A DNA stretch of 64,000 bases from Smallanthus sonchifolius (GCA_023525975.1 CM042039.1:12864501-12928500), one strand, 5' to 3'. Counted from the first letter of the stretch, positions 44,324-57,221 are shown. Notes: generated by a model from the letters alone, not told the origin. Numbers and translations are program-made.

Positions 44324-47040
44324 TTAAGAATTTGAAGTGGATTGCTTGAACAGATGAGGATACTTGCGCATCATCTGGTCCTCGCGCTCCCATGTGAATT
44401 CCGGTCCGCGCTTCGAGTTCCAACGAACTCTGATAATAGGGATTTTACTGCGTTTCAGCGTTTTGATTTCCCTATCCATGATTTCTACCGGTTCTTCAAC
44501 GAACCGCGATTGTTCATCGATGTGTAGTTCCTCAAGAGGAACCGCGAGTGTTTCATCTGCTAGACATTTCTTCAAGTTCGAGATATGAAAGACGTCGTGT
44601 ACACCACTAAGTCCTTCTGGTAGGTCCAATTGATACGCTACTGGGCCAATTCTCTTCACTATTTTGAATGGTCCAACATAACGAGGATTCTCGCTTCTCG
44701 GAGCGGATTACACCTTTCCAAGTGAGACTTTCAATAGAACCATATCGCCTACTAGAAATTCCAACTGTTTTCGACGTTTATCGGCATAGTTCTTTTGATG
44801 ATCACGAGCTGCCGCCATTCGGTTTCGGATTTGAACGATCTTTTCAGAAGTTTTGAATACAAGATCAGGACCCGTAAGTTGGCTATCCCCAACTTTAGCC
44901 AACAAATAGGAGATCGACAATTATGTCCGTACAATGCCTCGAATGGTGTTGCTTTGATGCTAGTGTGATAATCGTTATTGTAGGAGAACTCCACTAAAGG
45001 CAAGTGAGTTTCCCAACTGTACCGCAATCAATCACACTAGCTCATAGCATGTCTTCTAGGGTTTGGATGATACGTTCCGTTTGACCATCGGTTTGTGGAT
45101 GATATGCTGTACTCATGTCTAGACGTGTGGCTAGGGCTTTTTGTAGTTATTGCCAAAACCGAGAGGTGAATCGAGCGTCTCGATCCGAAATGATAAAGAT
45201 TGGTAACTCCGTGCCGAGAGACTACTCCCTTCAAATAAAAGCGAGTTAGTTTTTCTACCTTGTCAGTCTCTTTGATTGCAAGAAAGTGTGCAGATTTTGT
45301 CAAACGATCTACAATCACCCAGATGGTGTCGCATTCGCTAGACGTTCGGGGTATTTTGGTGAAAAGGTTCATGGAAATTTGTTCCCATTTCCACATCTGA
45401 TCGGCTATCACATTAGCCTTGCCCGGGTGATATTTGATGGCACAGTCATAGTTGTTCAAGAGTTCGACCCAACGATGTTGTCGCATGTTCAACCCTTTCT
45501 GTTCGAAGATATGCTGAAGACTCTTGTGATCGGTGTAGATAGCACACTTGGTACCGTAAAAGTAATGTCTCCAGATCTTCAGTGCAATTACCATGACTCC
45601 TAACTATAGGTCATGGGTCATGTAGTTCTTCTCATGGATCTTCAGTTGACGAGAAGCATATGCAATGACCATCTCATGTTGCATTAATACACATCCGAGA
45701 CCTCGAATGGACGCATCACAGTATACCACAAAATCATCTGCTTCCTCTGGCAGAGATAGGATAGGTGCACTGAAGAGCTTTTGTTTTAGCAGTTGAAATG
45801 TTGACTCATGAATGTCACCCCAGTCATAGGGTTTACCCTTTTGAGTTAGGGTAGTGAGGGGTTGAGCAATCTTGGAAAATCCTTCAATGAAACGATGGTA
45901 ATAGCCAGTCAATCCCAGAAATTGCCGCACCTCCGTCAGCGTTGTAGGTGCTGCCCAATTCTTGATTACTTCTACTTTAGCTAGATCGACATGCATTTCC
46001 GTCTCGTTAACTACATGTCCTAAGGATTGCACTTCTCGAATCCAAAATTCACATTTGGAAAACTTAGCATATAATTGCTCTTGTTTCAGTAATTCCAGAA
46101 TCAAACGAAGATGCACCACATGTTCTTCTTCGTTCTTATAATATATGAGGATGTCATCAATGAAGACAATGACAAACTGATCAAGGTAGGGTTTACACAC
46201 ACGGTTCATGAGGTCCATGAATACTGCGGGTGCGTTGGTCAGTCCGAATGGCATGACCATGAATTCGTAGCGACCATACCTAGTTCTAAATGCCATCTTT
46301 GAGATGTCCTCATCTCGGAATCTCAGTTGATGATATCCAGATCTAAGATCTATCTTGAAATAGAAGCTTGATCCTTGGAGTTGATCAAATAGATCCTTAA
46401 TGCGGGGTAGACGATAATGGTTTTTGATGGTTACTTTGTTTAGCTCACGGTAAACAATGCACATGTGGAAAGTCTCGTCTTTCTTCTTGACGAATAGGAC
46501 TAGAGTTCCCCATGGCGATGAGCTAGGTCGGATGAAACCTTTATCCAACAACTCTGGCAGTCGTGCGGATAGTTCTGGTAGCTCACTAGGTGCAAGTCTA
46601 TACGATGCCCAAGCAACAGGCGCTGCTCCGGGTGCTAGATTGATCTGAAGTTTGTCTTGACGATGAGGTGGAAAACTAGGCAAGTCTTCAGGGAATACTT
46701 TCAGATAATCACAAACGATCGGGATGTCGTCAATCTCCTTCTCCTTAGATAGCTGCTCGGTGATGAGAGTCAGAATGGCAGGATGGCTTTTATGTAAGCA
46801 CTTCTGCGTTTTCACGAAGGATATGATGTTTATGGATGCATCACTCCTCTTGCCTTAGGCACAAAGGGTTTCTCTACTTGGGAGAGGAAGGCGAACAATT
46901 ATCTTATGACAGATAATCTTGGCTTGGTTCTTAGATAACCAATCCATACCGGCAATTATGTCAAAGCTGCCGAGTGTAATTGGCGTGAGGTCAATGTCAA
47001 GCTTATGACAAGTCAATCCTAGTTTACATCTCTTAAGGAT
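44324..47040 (-). pseudogene. Ty3 pol (PR remnant, RT, RNase H, integrase; broken)
   Basis: Reading leftward: protease tail GMDWLSKNQAKIIC (about 46940), a stop near 46830, then RT from 46815 with MCIVYRELNKVTIKN, LRSGYHQLRF, VMPFGLTNAPAVFMDLMN and FIDDILIY (46153-46164, catalytic Asp pair kept). RNase H: YCDASIRGLGCVLMQ and YGTKCAIYTDHKSLQHIF. At about 45400 the chain passes from KANVIAD directly to MWKWEQISMN, so the RNase H end and the integrase zinc domain are deleted. Integrase: IWVIVDRLTKSAHF, VEFSYNNDYH, PFEALYGHNCRSP, and C-terminal VAYQLDLPEGLSGVHDVFH. At least four frame breaks. Confidence 0.88.
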
Positions 47041-47045
47041 TTTGA

Positions 47046-47232
47046 GTTGCTTCGATTATCTGACCGTCTATTATCTTTATAGTATACTAAGTGTCCAATA
47101 AAGTTGGTGTATGACTTTACCAGAAGAAAATTTGTGAGGTTATGATAAAACTTCTAGTGAGACTCATTCTTATAAGGTAAGCATCGGTCAACACAAAGGC
47201 TAAGAGGTTCACATGTAGGAAAGATTTTTAAT

Positions 47233-47286
<54 letters not shown>

Positions 47287-47888
47287 GAGTACAAGGGACA
47301 TGATGTTTGTTTAAGTAATCGCGTTCAACTGATGGTTAATTAGCTTAAATCCTCGATTCCTAATGCCATTGAAATAACAAGGTATGCTGGGGTATAGATA
47401 AAATTAGACTCAAGATTAGTCACGGGATAAAGCAATATGGTCAAATGGGATCTATTGTTGGAGTGTAGGGAATAACGCGTTAGTTTATAAAAAATTCCTC
47501 GAGTTCCGCATACATAGTTGGAGTCGGTGGGTCTACCATGAGGTTCTACTAGAGTTTTCGCTCTAGGTGGTTCCATTGATCAATTCTGAATGAGAGTCTT
47601 AAGGTCACTACGACTCTTAAGTGAGTGAAAATAACACGATGTATTCCATTAATGATAGTTCAGTGTGTCTGTAAATACCTTCAACCTGATAGTTGCGTCT
47701 ATCAATTGTTGAACGGGTTAAACTATACCAACTAGTCGTTGAGTGGGTTACGAGAGTTTCTACTGACAGTGGGAATATAAGTCTGTAGATCACAGATTTG
47801 GACCATTTATCCACACACTAGGTATCAACAGGACTTACATGCACCTCAAATTATTAAACTATACCAACTAGTCGTTGAGTGGGTTACA
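47046..47888. other. Unresolved repeat-derived stretch
   Basis: Holds an (AT)n tract (47236-47283) and a 33-bp direct repeat (TAAACTATACCAACTAGTCG...) at about 47719 and 47855. A minus frame at 47340-47576 (MEPPRAKTLVEPHGRP) is reminiscent of Ty3 leader/gag but too short to assign. It lies between two Ty3 elements and is probably scrambled Ty3 DNA. Confidence 0.4.
47236..47283. repeat. (AT)n microsatellite
   Basis: About 24 uninterrupted AT steps. Length is likely variable between individuals. Confidence 0.95.
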
Positions 47889-48478
47889 AGATCCTGGATT
47901 TTCAACGTGGATTTTCAACATACTTCGGTATCCTGACAGGTTCCGGTATCCTCAATATCTAACCGTTATATCTTTCGTCTATTTTGACTAATACGCAGGT
48001 AAAACACGTGTAGTCAAGGTCATCCATGAAGAATCGCTCCTGAAGTCAAGAAGAACGTGTTGAAGACGCGTGGAGTGACTTGCAACGGATATATTTGAAG
48101 AATTAGTCTATCCCGGGATTCTCAGATAGTTAGTTAGCATTATCTCTGTATTTATTCAGCAAGTATTGATCGAATAGGCACAACACTCACTACGCACTTA
48201 GCATTCTAGACTCGTAAGCAGTTCTGTAACACACATAGCTCGATCATTACTGCTCAACACTTGTAATCTTTTTATTATTTATTCAAGAAACGAGGTAGGT
48301 GTCGATTGTCACCTCCCGAGGTTTTATGCCGACGATCCCTAAAGATCAAGGGCTTTCCTCGTAAACAACCGTGTCATTCTTTACATTTTCGTATTGTTTT
48401 ACTCTGATTTTACAAGCACACTACCTCACAAACTAAGTTTGGTTACAAAATTAGTCTTGTTAATTTTTACCCAAAACA
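47889..48478 (+). repeat. 5' LTR of Tat element (5' end truncated)
   Basis: From about 47889 to CCCAAAACA (48478) it matches 62030-62569, apart from about 29 bp present here (TAGCATTATCTCTGTATTTA and beyond, about 48140) and absent there. The first 40-50 bp of the LTR are missing or rearranged; GGATTTTCAAC is duplicated at the break. Confidence 0.8.
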
Positions 48479-48479
48479 A

Positions 48480-48836
48480 TTTGGACCTTACAAGATTATT
48501 GCTCGTGTAGGGCCAGTTGCTTACCGACTGTAGTTACCGCGAGAACTGAGTGGAGTTCATAACGTATTCCATGTCTCCAATCTAAAAAAGTGTTTGTCTG
48601 ATGAGACACTCGTGATACCTTCAATTGAAGTATGTGTCGACGACAAGCTTCATTTTCATGAAGAGCCCGTGGAGGTTTCAGATTGGAAAATTCATAAAAC
48701 CAGGCGTAGTCGTATCAAGTTGGTCAAGGTCAGATGGAATTCAAAGCGTGGTCCCGAGTTCACATGGGAACGCGAAGATGAGATGAAACGGAAGTACCCT
48801 CATTTGTTTAAGTCTATCCTTAACCAGGCTTCGTAG
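48480..48836 (+). pseudogene. Integrase C-terminus of Ty3 chromovirus fragment
   Basis: GPYKIIARVGPVAY, a TAG at 48531, ELSGVHNVFHVSNLKKC, then VRWNSKRGPEFTWERED to a stop at 48834. Closely similar to the minus-strand tail at 44324-44659, so the two belong to related elements. Confidence 0.85.
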
Positions 48837-49064
48837 TATAAATTTCAAGACGAAATTGCCATAACCAGACATCCAGCAATTTTCAGGTTATTTACCGTAT
48901 AACCTTAGAACCCGTTTATAAATTAATTAAATGTGTCTTAGACTTAATTTCAGTTAATTAGGTCATTATAAAGTCTACCAAAGCCCTTCGTGTGCATAGG
49001 TTTGCATTTCATGAATTTCAGAAATTTCGGTACCGCGTATCGGTAAAATGTTCGTATTTAGCGT

Positions 49065-51983
49065 TGGTGACGACCCGGTTAAATTAATAACATCAATTTT
49101 GGTGAAAATTATATAAACTAGATTATATTAGTGGATTATATGTGAAAATTATGTGCTACTTGTTAAATATCGCTTTCAGTTATTTTCGTTGCGTTTTACC
49201 CGGTACAGTTGTGTACCGAATGAGTTAAAATGAACTGTTAGCAAAAATTATTATTTTTACTAATTATGATAGAAAATAATTAGTGGGTATTTTATATATT
49301 TTTATTTTGATGAAAAACCATGTTTAAAGTGGTAAAATTTTATAAAAGTGTTGTAGCTTTTATAAAATGTCACCTACACTTGTGTGATGTAGTTTTTATA
49401 AAATAAATGAGTTTCTAGAAGACCTCTCTCCCCAAAACTCAGCCATAAAGTGGGTCCCACACCCCACCATCATGAGCTAAACACCATCATTTTAGATACT
49501 TACACACTTTGTACAAAACTACACTCCACAAATTTGATAATCACATTGCACGGTTTTTGTGTGGAGCATGTCAAATCCTTTCTCCTCTATCCTCTTGGCC
49601 GAAATTCCAACCCCCACCCCCTGTAAATAGCTTTTCAAACTTCATTTGCAGCTCCACACCATCTCTACTACTCTCTCTAAGTGTTCTTGCAAGTATTCTT
49701 GAGTTTTTGGTGTTCTTGGAGCATTTTCTTGAAGTTTCAAGTGTGTGGAGCCAAGTACCCAAGAAAACCATCCATCATCTTTCATATTCTCTAGTAATCT
49801 CCCTTGACTTAGTCAAGTGGTATAAATCTCCATCTCTTTCTTATTTTTCTTAAAGAAAACTTTAATTTTTGCAAGTATTGTTCACCTTTAGTTAAAGGAT
49901 TTTTATGAACTATTAAAATCAGAAAATAAGGAGTCTTTATTGAAGATTTTCATGAATGTATTTGTATGTATGGATGACGATGTATGCGTGTATGTTTATA
50001 TGTTCATATCTTGCAAAATGTTGCTGTTTAGTGTTGGATCTTTGCATGCAATCAAATGTTTTGTTATTGATCATTTCAAAATAGCAAATAAAGTGTATTT
50101 TTATATAAAAACTTGTTGTCTTATATATGTATCGTTATTTGGTATGATAGGGTGATTGTTATTAGAAATTATTGTTCAAAAAGCATGATAAAAGTTAGGT
50201 TTATGCATGGATTATTTAGATTGATTAAAATCTAGAAGTATGATGTTAAATATGATGTATTATGGTTCTAATAACCAGGTCTAAAAGTGTTATTTAAGTT
50301 GTGATGATTTGCTAAGTGTAAGACATGATTATGATGCTTAAAAGATGTTAAAAGGGTAGATTTTTGTATGAAAATATATAGATTTTGTAAATCTGGAATC
50401 ATGGCTGTAATATGATGATATTTTAGGTCTAAAATATATATTTTTAGTAAAATATATGATTCTTGGTGTTTGGATGCGTTTCGTTAGGTTTCATGATAAA
50501 CTAGTCGATTAAAACAGTAGTTTTCGGCATGAAAATTATGTATTTATTAAATCTGATTTTGAGCAGTAAGTTTGGATATATTTTATGGTTAAAATACATC
50601 TCTTAAGTTATATAATGAGTCCATGCTATGAAATATGCATTTGCACTTGTCGATTGACGTTTCGGTTGTTACGTATATGTTAGAAATTGTCATGTTTAGG
50701 TACTCTATGCCAAGATAATGAAAGATGGTTTTGTTTGATGAAATATATTTTATTAAGGACATTTTGATGATATATGAACTCATTCATTAGAAATTTGGAA
50801 GTTAGTTCCTTAAAAGTTAGTCGTTTTGCTTGAAAAGTGCTTATGTGCAAATATTGTGACTTAAGTGTTTTTACATGAGATTTAAGAATTATGAGCATAT
50901 GTGTAAATATATGTGTTATTAGTTATATTGTTGATAAGTAATAACACTTGATGTCTTCGTACGTGTATATGATCCATCATTTTTCGTTAAAAACATAACC
51001 GCGTGTCGAAGTCACCAACGAGTCGTTTAAGCAAATATTTTTCCAAAATATTTCTAAGTCTAGTAGGTTGGGTGAACAACTTGCGTGTAAGACTTGTAGC
51101 TCGATTATTAAAGTGGCCTTCGTGTTTAGGGCACCGTTAGCGTTCGTGGGCGTAGTTTGCTAGCACTTGTTTTTCCGTCGTTCGCTATCAAGGTGAGTTT
51201 TTCACGGCCCCTTTTTAAACTATTTCGTTGTTTTATAAACTATGGGGGAAGACATGCTTTCGTTCGTTTATCATGATACTGGACTTACGTAATGTGTTTG
51301 TTTGATGGTCTCGAGTAAGGGCATTCATTATGTATTCATGTATTCGTTCATGAATAGCCCCGCCGTTATAATCGTTAGCCTCGTGTAGGCCGCAAGGTGT
51401 GTTGATAGATCTATTTGGGACTGACTGCCCACTCTCGTAATCAGTAGCGCTGATCGGTCATTCGTACGAGAGAATATATTTTGAAAGGATTCATGGGGAC
51501 ATATTGTATTCGTGTCTTGTTTTGATTATAAGCTCCAGGTACTGTCATCATGTTGTATTCCTTGCAAGCTTATGACATATCACATGTTCGTCCAAGTTAC
51601 ATGATAGTTTGTAAAATCCATTTATGTTTCGTTTAAACCAGTGAACTCGCTCAACTTTATGTTGATGTTTTTAAGCATGTTTTTCAGGTACTTAGATGCT
51701 CAAGTGTGGTTATGAAAACGAGCTTTTGGGTAAACACTTGCATCGGGATTTCGTTGGGACTTTTAAACTTTATTTTGGATCCTCGTTCGTTGGATCATGA
51801 ACACTCTTGTTTAGATTTTGATGCCTTACAATTTGGATAATTTGTAAGACATATCTTTATTTTGTTAAACCTTTCCGATGTTTTAAATAAATGTGTTTGC
51901 TTATTATCATTGGGCTCCAACTTATGTGACCACCATGCTTACGTCTTGTTTCCGCTGTGAATCGTCGTTTTTGGGGTGTGACA
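49065..51983 (+). repeat. Probable 3' LTR of the chromovirus fragment
   Basis: Starts TGGTGACGACCCGG and ends GGGGTGTGACA, terminal words usual in this group. No second copy is in the window, so the start is approximate. No coding sequence inside. Confidence 0.5.
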
Positions 51984-51986
51984 CAG

Positions 51987-52942
51987 GATCTCCAGATTTG
52001 CTCATCCCATATGTGATGCAGAGATCCCCAAGAGCTTTCAAACTCCCAACATGAAGTTATACGACGGAAATACGGATCCTGAAGAACATGTTACACAGTA
52101 CAGGGAAAGAATGGAAATTAACCCCATACCTCTAGACCTGGAGGAACCTTGTCTGTGCAAGGGCTTCGGCTCCACCTTAACAGGATCAACCTTAAAATGG
52201 CTACTTAATGTTCCTCCATATTCTATTGCTTCATTTTCTCATTTGATTAACCTGTTTAACAATCAATTTTTTTGCAGTAGAACTTTTGAAAGGTTAACGA
52301 GTGACTTATACAGGATAATTCAGAATCCCGGGGAATCCTTCCGGGACTACGTCAGCAAGTTTGGCCGAGAATCCTTGGACATCCCGAACCTTGACGTAGC
52401 TACTACAGTCCAAGCATTCAAGATGGGACTAAAGAAAGATTCTCAATTTTATGAAGACCTTTCCTTGCAGGAATCTTGACAAAGTCAGGAACAAGGCATT
52501 ACGATTTATCAGGCTCGAGGATGACAAGAAAATCCAACAAAGGGAAGAAGCTCCGTCCAGTTATAATCAAACTAACTGGAAGGCTAAGTCTGCGCCTTTC
52601 AAGTCGTACAGATCCAAACCGTATTCTAAGCCTGATAATCACAGGGTGAACGCTGTGGAAGATGACGAGGAAGAGGAAGAATATCCTAAGTTGTCTGAAT
52701 ATTGCTTTTCCCTTGACATAACTAGTTTGTTATATGCCATGCAGGATCTCGGAGACAAAGCTAGGTGGCCCCGCAAATTTGAAAGGAATGCCGGAGGAAA
52801 GGACAAGTCCAAATGGTGTGCTTTCCATGAGGATTTTGGCCATGTGACCGAAGATTGCATCGCCCTGCGCAAAGAGATAAGCTATCTCTTAAGCAAGGAA
52901 TATCTCAAAGAATTCCTAGGCAAAGGAAAGAATAAAATTTAG
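51987..52942 (+). pseudogene. gag of Tat element (frameshifted)
   Basis: PYVMQRSPRAFKLPNMKLYDGNTDPEEH, CKGFGSTLTGSTLKWL, FNNQFFCSRTF, RIIQNPGESFRDYVSKF: the retrotrans_gag fold of Tat elements. A frameshift near 52470 (ORF 1 stops at 52477) separates this from the C-terminal part LDKVRNKALRFIRLED..., which includes the zinc-binding-like CAFHEDFGHVTEDC. The second part stops at 52940. Confidence 0.85.
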
Positions 52943-53083
52943 GATCAGGACAGGATCCCGCAAAGAGCAAAATCCCCGCCTCTAGATGCTAAGGTAATAG
53001 GTTTCATATCCGGTGGATCTGACATTTGTGGTACTTCTTATTCAGCAGCAAAAAGAAATGCTAAGGAAGCAAAGACAGAAAGA

Positions 53084-53800
53084 GGGGACATGCCTATCAG
53101 AACCTCTAGCATGACTGAAGAAAAGGTGATCTCTTTCGATGAAGGTGGCAGGGATAACGTGCAGGATCCTCATCATGATGGATTGGTAATCACTCTGTAT
53201 ATCGTCAATCACTTCATCGGAAGGATACTGATAGACGGAGGAAGCTCAGTGAACATCATCCAGCATGACGCTCTAAAAAGAATAGGGATCCTGGAGTCCG
53301 AAATTATTTCAAAATCAGCAGTATTGGTAGGATTCAGCGGAGAGGTCAACAACACAGTCGGAGAGATAAAGCTTCTGATATATATCGAAGGGGTAAACAC
53401 TATACAAAAATTTTGCATAATAGATTCGTTATCTTGTTACAATGTTATTCTAGGGAGACCCTGGATACACAACATGAAAGCGGTACCTTCGACATATCAC
53501 CAATGTGTCAAGATGCCAACCCGTTGGGGGGGTAGTGAAGATTAATAGTGATCAACAAGATGCAAAGGACTGTTACACCTATTTAATGAAAACTTCCACC
53601 AAGACTAGGCAAGCATAGCAATTAAAGAAGCAAGCCCGAGACGTCCTAGAAACCAAGGAGCATGATGTGAAAGAGGTATCCCTAAATGCTAAGGATCCCG
53701 AAGTCAAGGTGCTTATTGGAACCAATATTCCCAAGGATATTAAACAAGATCTTGTAGAATTGTTAAAGAGTAGAACTTCAACTTTCGCCTAGAAGCATGA
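53084..53800 (+). pseudogene. Aspartic protease of Tat element (broken)
   Basis: GLVITLYIVNHFIGRILIDGGSSVNII: active site IDGGSS (53232-53249). Followed by FSGEVNNTVGEIKL, FCIIDSLSCYNVILGRPWIH and AVPSTYHQCVKMPT, after which the frame breaks (about 53530). Typical pepsin-like retroviral protease. Confidence 0.85.
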
Positions 53801-55000
53801 GGACATGACAGGTATCTCTAAAAATGTAATTACACATAAACTGGGTCTTGATAATAGTTTCAGGCCTATACACCAAAAGAGAAGGAAGTTCACTCATGAA
53901 AGAAACGCAGTGATACAAGAGGAAGTTGAAAGACTAATAAAAGCAGGGATGATAAGGGAAGTAAAATTCCCAAGATGGCTAGCTAATGTGGTGGTGGTCC
54001 AGAAAAAGAATGGAAAATGGAGAGTTTGTGTAGACTTCACAGACTTAAACAAAGCATGTCTAAAAGATCCATTTCCATTGCCACACATAGACTCAATGGT
54101 TGATGCTATAGCAGGCCATGAGATGCTCACGTTCATGGATGCTTCATCAGGATTCCAACAGATCCAGATGGAACCCTCAGACCAGGAGGATACTGCCTTT
54201 ATGACTCCGACATGTATCTAAAGTTATATTGCTATGCCTTTTGGTTTGAAAAATGCAGGTGCTACATACCAAAGACTAGTGAATATGATGTTTAAAGACA
54301 AGCTAGGGGACACCATGGAGGTCTACATAGACGACATGGTAGTAAAATCAAAGAAAGCTGAGGATCATCTCAGGGATCTCAGGGAAGCATTTGATATTTT
54401 GGACAAGTATAACATGAAACTGAACCCTTCCAAATGCCAATTTGGAGTGGGGGCAGGAAAATTCTTGGGCTACATGGTGACCAAGAGAGGAATAGAAGCC
54501 AATCCGGAACAGATCAAAGCAATCGTCAATTTAAAATCCCCAGCAAATACCAAGGATGTCCAGAGAATGACTTGCAGAGTAGCAGCACTTAACAGATTCA
54601 TATCAAGATCCTCGGAAAGATGCAGGGAATTCTATGACATCCTGAAAAAGAACAAGAGGTTTGAATGGGAAGAGAAACATGAGCAAGCACTCCAATCATT
54701 AAAGGAGTACTTGTCAACTGCTCCTCTATTGATGAAACCAGAAGATAGAGAACCATTATCCCTATATATGGCGGTATCCGAAAACTCAGTTAGCGTTGTC
54801 CTAGTTAAGGATCATGAAGGCCAACAACATCCGGTATATTATGTAAGTAAAAGCCTACTCTTGACAAAAACCAGGTATTCCCATTTTGAAAAATTAATAT
54901 TGGCTTTAATAATGGCATCCACTAAACTTATGCATTATTTTGAAACACACTATTCACGTAAAGACTAACTATCCTATTAAGTTTGTTTTAAGAAATCTAG
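53800..55000 (+). pseudogene. Reverse transcriptase and first RNase H of Tat element (broken)
   Basis: VITHKLGLDNSFRPIHQKRRKF, VVVQKKNGKWRVCVDFTDLN, FMDASSGFQQI, a stop at 54219, MPFGLKNAGATYQRLVNMMF and VYIDDMVVKSK (catalytic Asp pair kept, about 54328). Then FLGYMVTKRGIEANPEQI, LYMAVSENSVSVVLV and VYYVSKSLL for RNase H, ending in a frameshift near 54960. Confidence 0.92.
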
Positions 55001-55600
55001 GAAGGATGGCAAAATGGTCGGTCAAGATCAGCTCATATGATCTCGTATATGAGCCCAGAACAGCGATAAAGTCACAGGCACTCGCAGACTTTGTGGCTGA
55101 CTTCAGCAGTGATATACAGCATGAAGAAGACCTTGAAGTTCAGCAATTAGAGGAATCCAAATATAAATGGATTCTATTCAGTGACGGGGCATCAAACGTT
55201 AGAGGAACGGGTCTAGGGATCATGCTGAAATCGCTACAAGGGGACATAATACCCTAATCTATAAGTTGTGAGTTCCAGGCGACTAATAACGAAGCTGAGT
55301 ACGAAGCTCTGATAGCTGGCCTAAAATTAGCTTGGGATATGAAAATCAGGTATCTCCAAGTATATGTTGACTCTTTGTTAATTGCTAACCATTTTAATGG
55401 CTCGTATGCAGTGAAAGGTGAAAGACTAGCCAAGTATCTGGAAATAGTTAAACAATTATATGTGAAATTCGATATATTTGACATAAATCAGGTACCAAGA
55501 GAAGACAACTCTGGAGCTGATGCCTTAGCGAACCTTGCTTCGGCTCTCAAGATACCAGAAGGAATCACGATACCAGTCATACATATCCTGGCCCAGCAAT
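55000..55600 (+). pseudogene. Second (archaeal-type) RNase H of Tat element
   Basis: WILFSDGASNVRGTGLGIML, a stop at 55255, NNEAEYEALIAGL, LQVYVDSLLIANH and EDNSGADALANLAS give the D-E-D-D catalytic set (FSDG, AEYE, YVDS, GADA). A duplicate RNase H of this type after the normal one is established for Tat elements. A frameshift at about 55600 leads into integrase. Confidence 0.88.
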
Positions 55601-56765
55601 CGAAGAGTCAAACGAAGTGTCAAATGCTGAAGAAGTAGATATTCAGGATCTCGAACCCAGTCCGGAATCCTGGACTTTACCTATTAAAAAATATTTACAG
55701 GATGGAGAAATCCCGAGTGACAAAAAGAACCACATGGCTTTTCGCATGAGGGTGACTCGCTCTATAATTTTACATGATGTCTTGTACAGGAAATCTATTG
55801 CAGGTCCATATTTGAGATGTTTGGAGGATCCTGAAGCACTTGAGGTTCTCAAAGACATAAACGAAGGAGATTGCGGAAATCACACTGGGGACAGGGCGCT
55901 ATTCTCAAAGATCCTGAGAACAGGATACTACTGGCCTACCATGAGAAAAGATGTTGTAGCCTACTCTCAAAAGTGTGATGCCTGCCAAAGACACGGTAAT
56001 ATACTTCACCAACCAGCAGAGCCATTGTATCCGGTAATCTCTCCTTGGTCGTTTATGAAGTGGGGGATGAATATAGTCGGCAAGCTCCCCAAGGCACCAG
56101 GAGAAAAAGTGTTCATGCTAGCAATGACCGACTACTTCTCAAAATGGATCGAAGCCGAGGCATTCATTCAAGTAAGAGAAAAGGAAGTTATCTCATTCAT
56201 CAAGCGCAATATCCTAACAAGATTCGGGATCCCGACGGAGATAGTATGCGACAATGGATCTCGATTCATCGGAAAAAGGACAACCAACTTCTGTGCTAGT
56301 TGGGAGATCAAAATGATAACTTCCACCCCTGTGCATCCTCAGGCCAATGGACAGGCAGATTCAAGGAACAAGATCATCATCAACAACTTAAAGAAAAGAT
56401 TGGGAGCAAAGAAAGGAAGATGGGCTGAAGAGCTACATTTCGTACTTTGGGCAGATAGAACAACCGCAAAAAATGCTACAAGACAAACTCCATTTTCTTT
56501 GGGGTTTGGAACTGAAGCAATGATCCCTACGAAGATGGTTATCCTTACTGTTAGAACTAGTCTTCACACTGAAGAATCCAACAAAGAAACCCTTGCTCAA
56601 GATCTTGACACTGTCGATGAGCTCAGGGATCTTGCTAAGGTTCGTATAGCAGCCTACCAACACAAAATAGCAAAGTCCTACAACAAGAGCATAAGGATCA
56701 GAAGATTCCAAGTAAGTGACTTAGTACTGAGGAAAGCATTCCAGAACACAACCAATCCCAGCGAC

Positions 56766-57219
56766 TAGAAATGAGACTAATGCTATCAGGCCTCTTTCGG
56801 TTGAACATTTGTTCAATCGAAACTACCTAGTTTCGATGCATGTTTTTCAGGCCTCTTTGGCGGTGGCTTGGAAAACAAGGCACATGAGGCCTCCTATATA
56901 TAGAAGAATACCCATTAGGAGTGAGTGTGTGTAGAGGGAATCATCACCCCAGGGGGAGCTCACCCTAGGGTGAGACTAATTGTTAGTGTATGATGAGCGT
57001 TTATTTTTATTTCAATCAAAGAATCATACGTTTTATGCTTTCAATTATCTGTTCTTCTTCACTTTTATACATTTTTGTTCGTGTATGTGATTCCCGTACC
57101 CGTCTCTACCATTTGTGATTCGAGAGTGATACCGGATCCAGAGATTCCGCCTCTCGAATCGGACTGTTTGTGGATTTCAACTCAGATCTGTGTTCTACAG
57201 GTCTGTTTCGGGACCTACA
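56766..57219 (+). repeat. 5' LTR of nested Sirevirus-like element 2
   Basis: Begins at TAGAAATGAG (10 bases of the full LTR lost). About 30 bases with one palindrome are replaced by GGCCTC near 56790. TATA 56895. Ends CCTACA. Confidence 0.85.
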
Positions 57220-57221
57220 GT

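Larger units (their letters stand above)
43429..47045 (-). mobile_element. Ty3/gypsy chromovirus-like element (5' part missing)
   Basis: Minus orientation: 3' LTR 43429-44276, then pol to about 47040. The integrase tail VRWNSKRGPEFTWEREDQM is the one common in Tekay/Del-type elements. Gag and 5' LTR are absent; the sequence becomes unrecognisable at about 47045. It is inserted into the post-pol ORF of the Sirevirus-like element, so it is younger than that element. Confidence 0.82.
48479..51983 (+). mobile_element. Ty3 chromovirus 3' fragment in the Tat leader
   Basis: Begins mid-gene (GPYKIIARVGPVAY at 48484), continues through the integrase tail and a short spacer, then an LTR-like unit from about 49065 (TGACGACCCGG) to GGGGTGTGACA (51983). 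Tat gag starts within a few bases. The fragment replaces the Tat primer site and leader. Confidence 0.65.

Noticed and set aside
47236..47283. (AT)n as a TATA-type promoter
   Set aside because: It is a plain microsatellite with no gene downstream.
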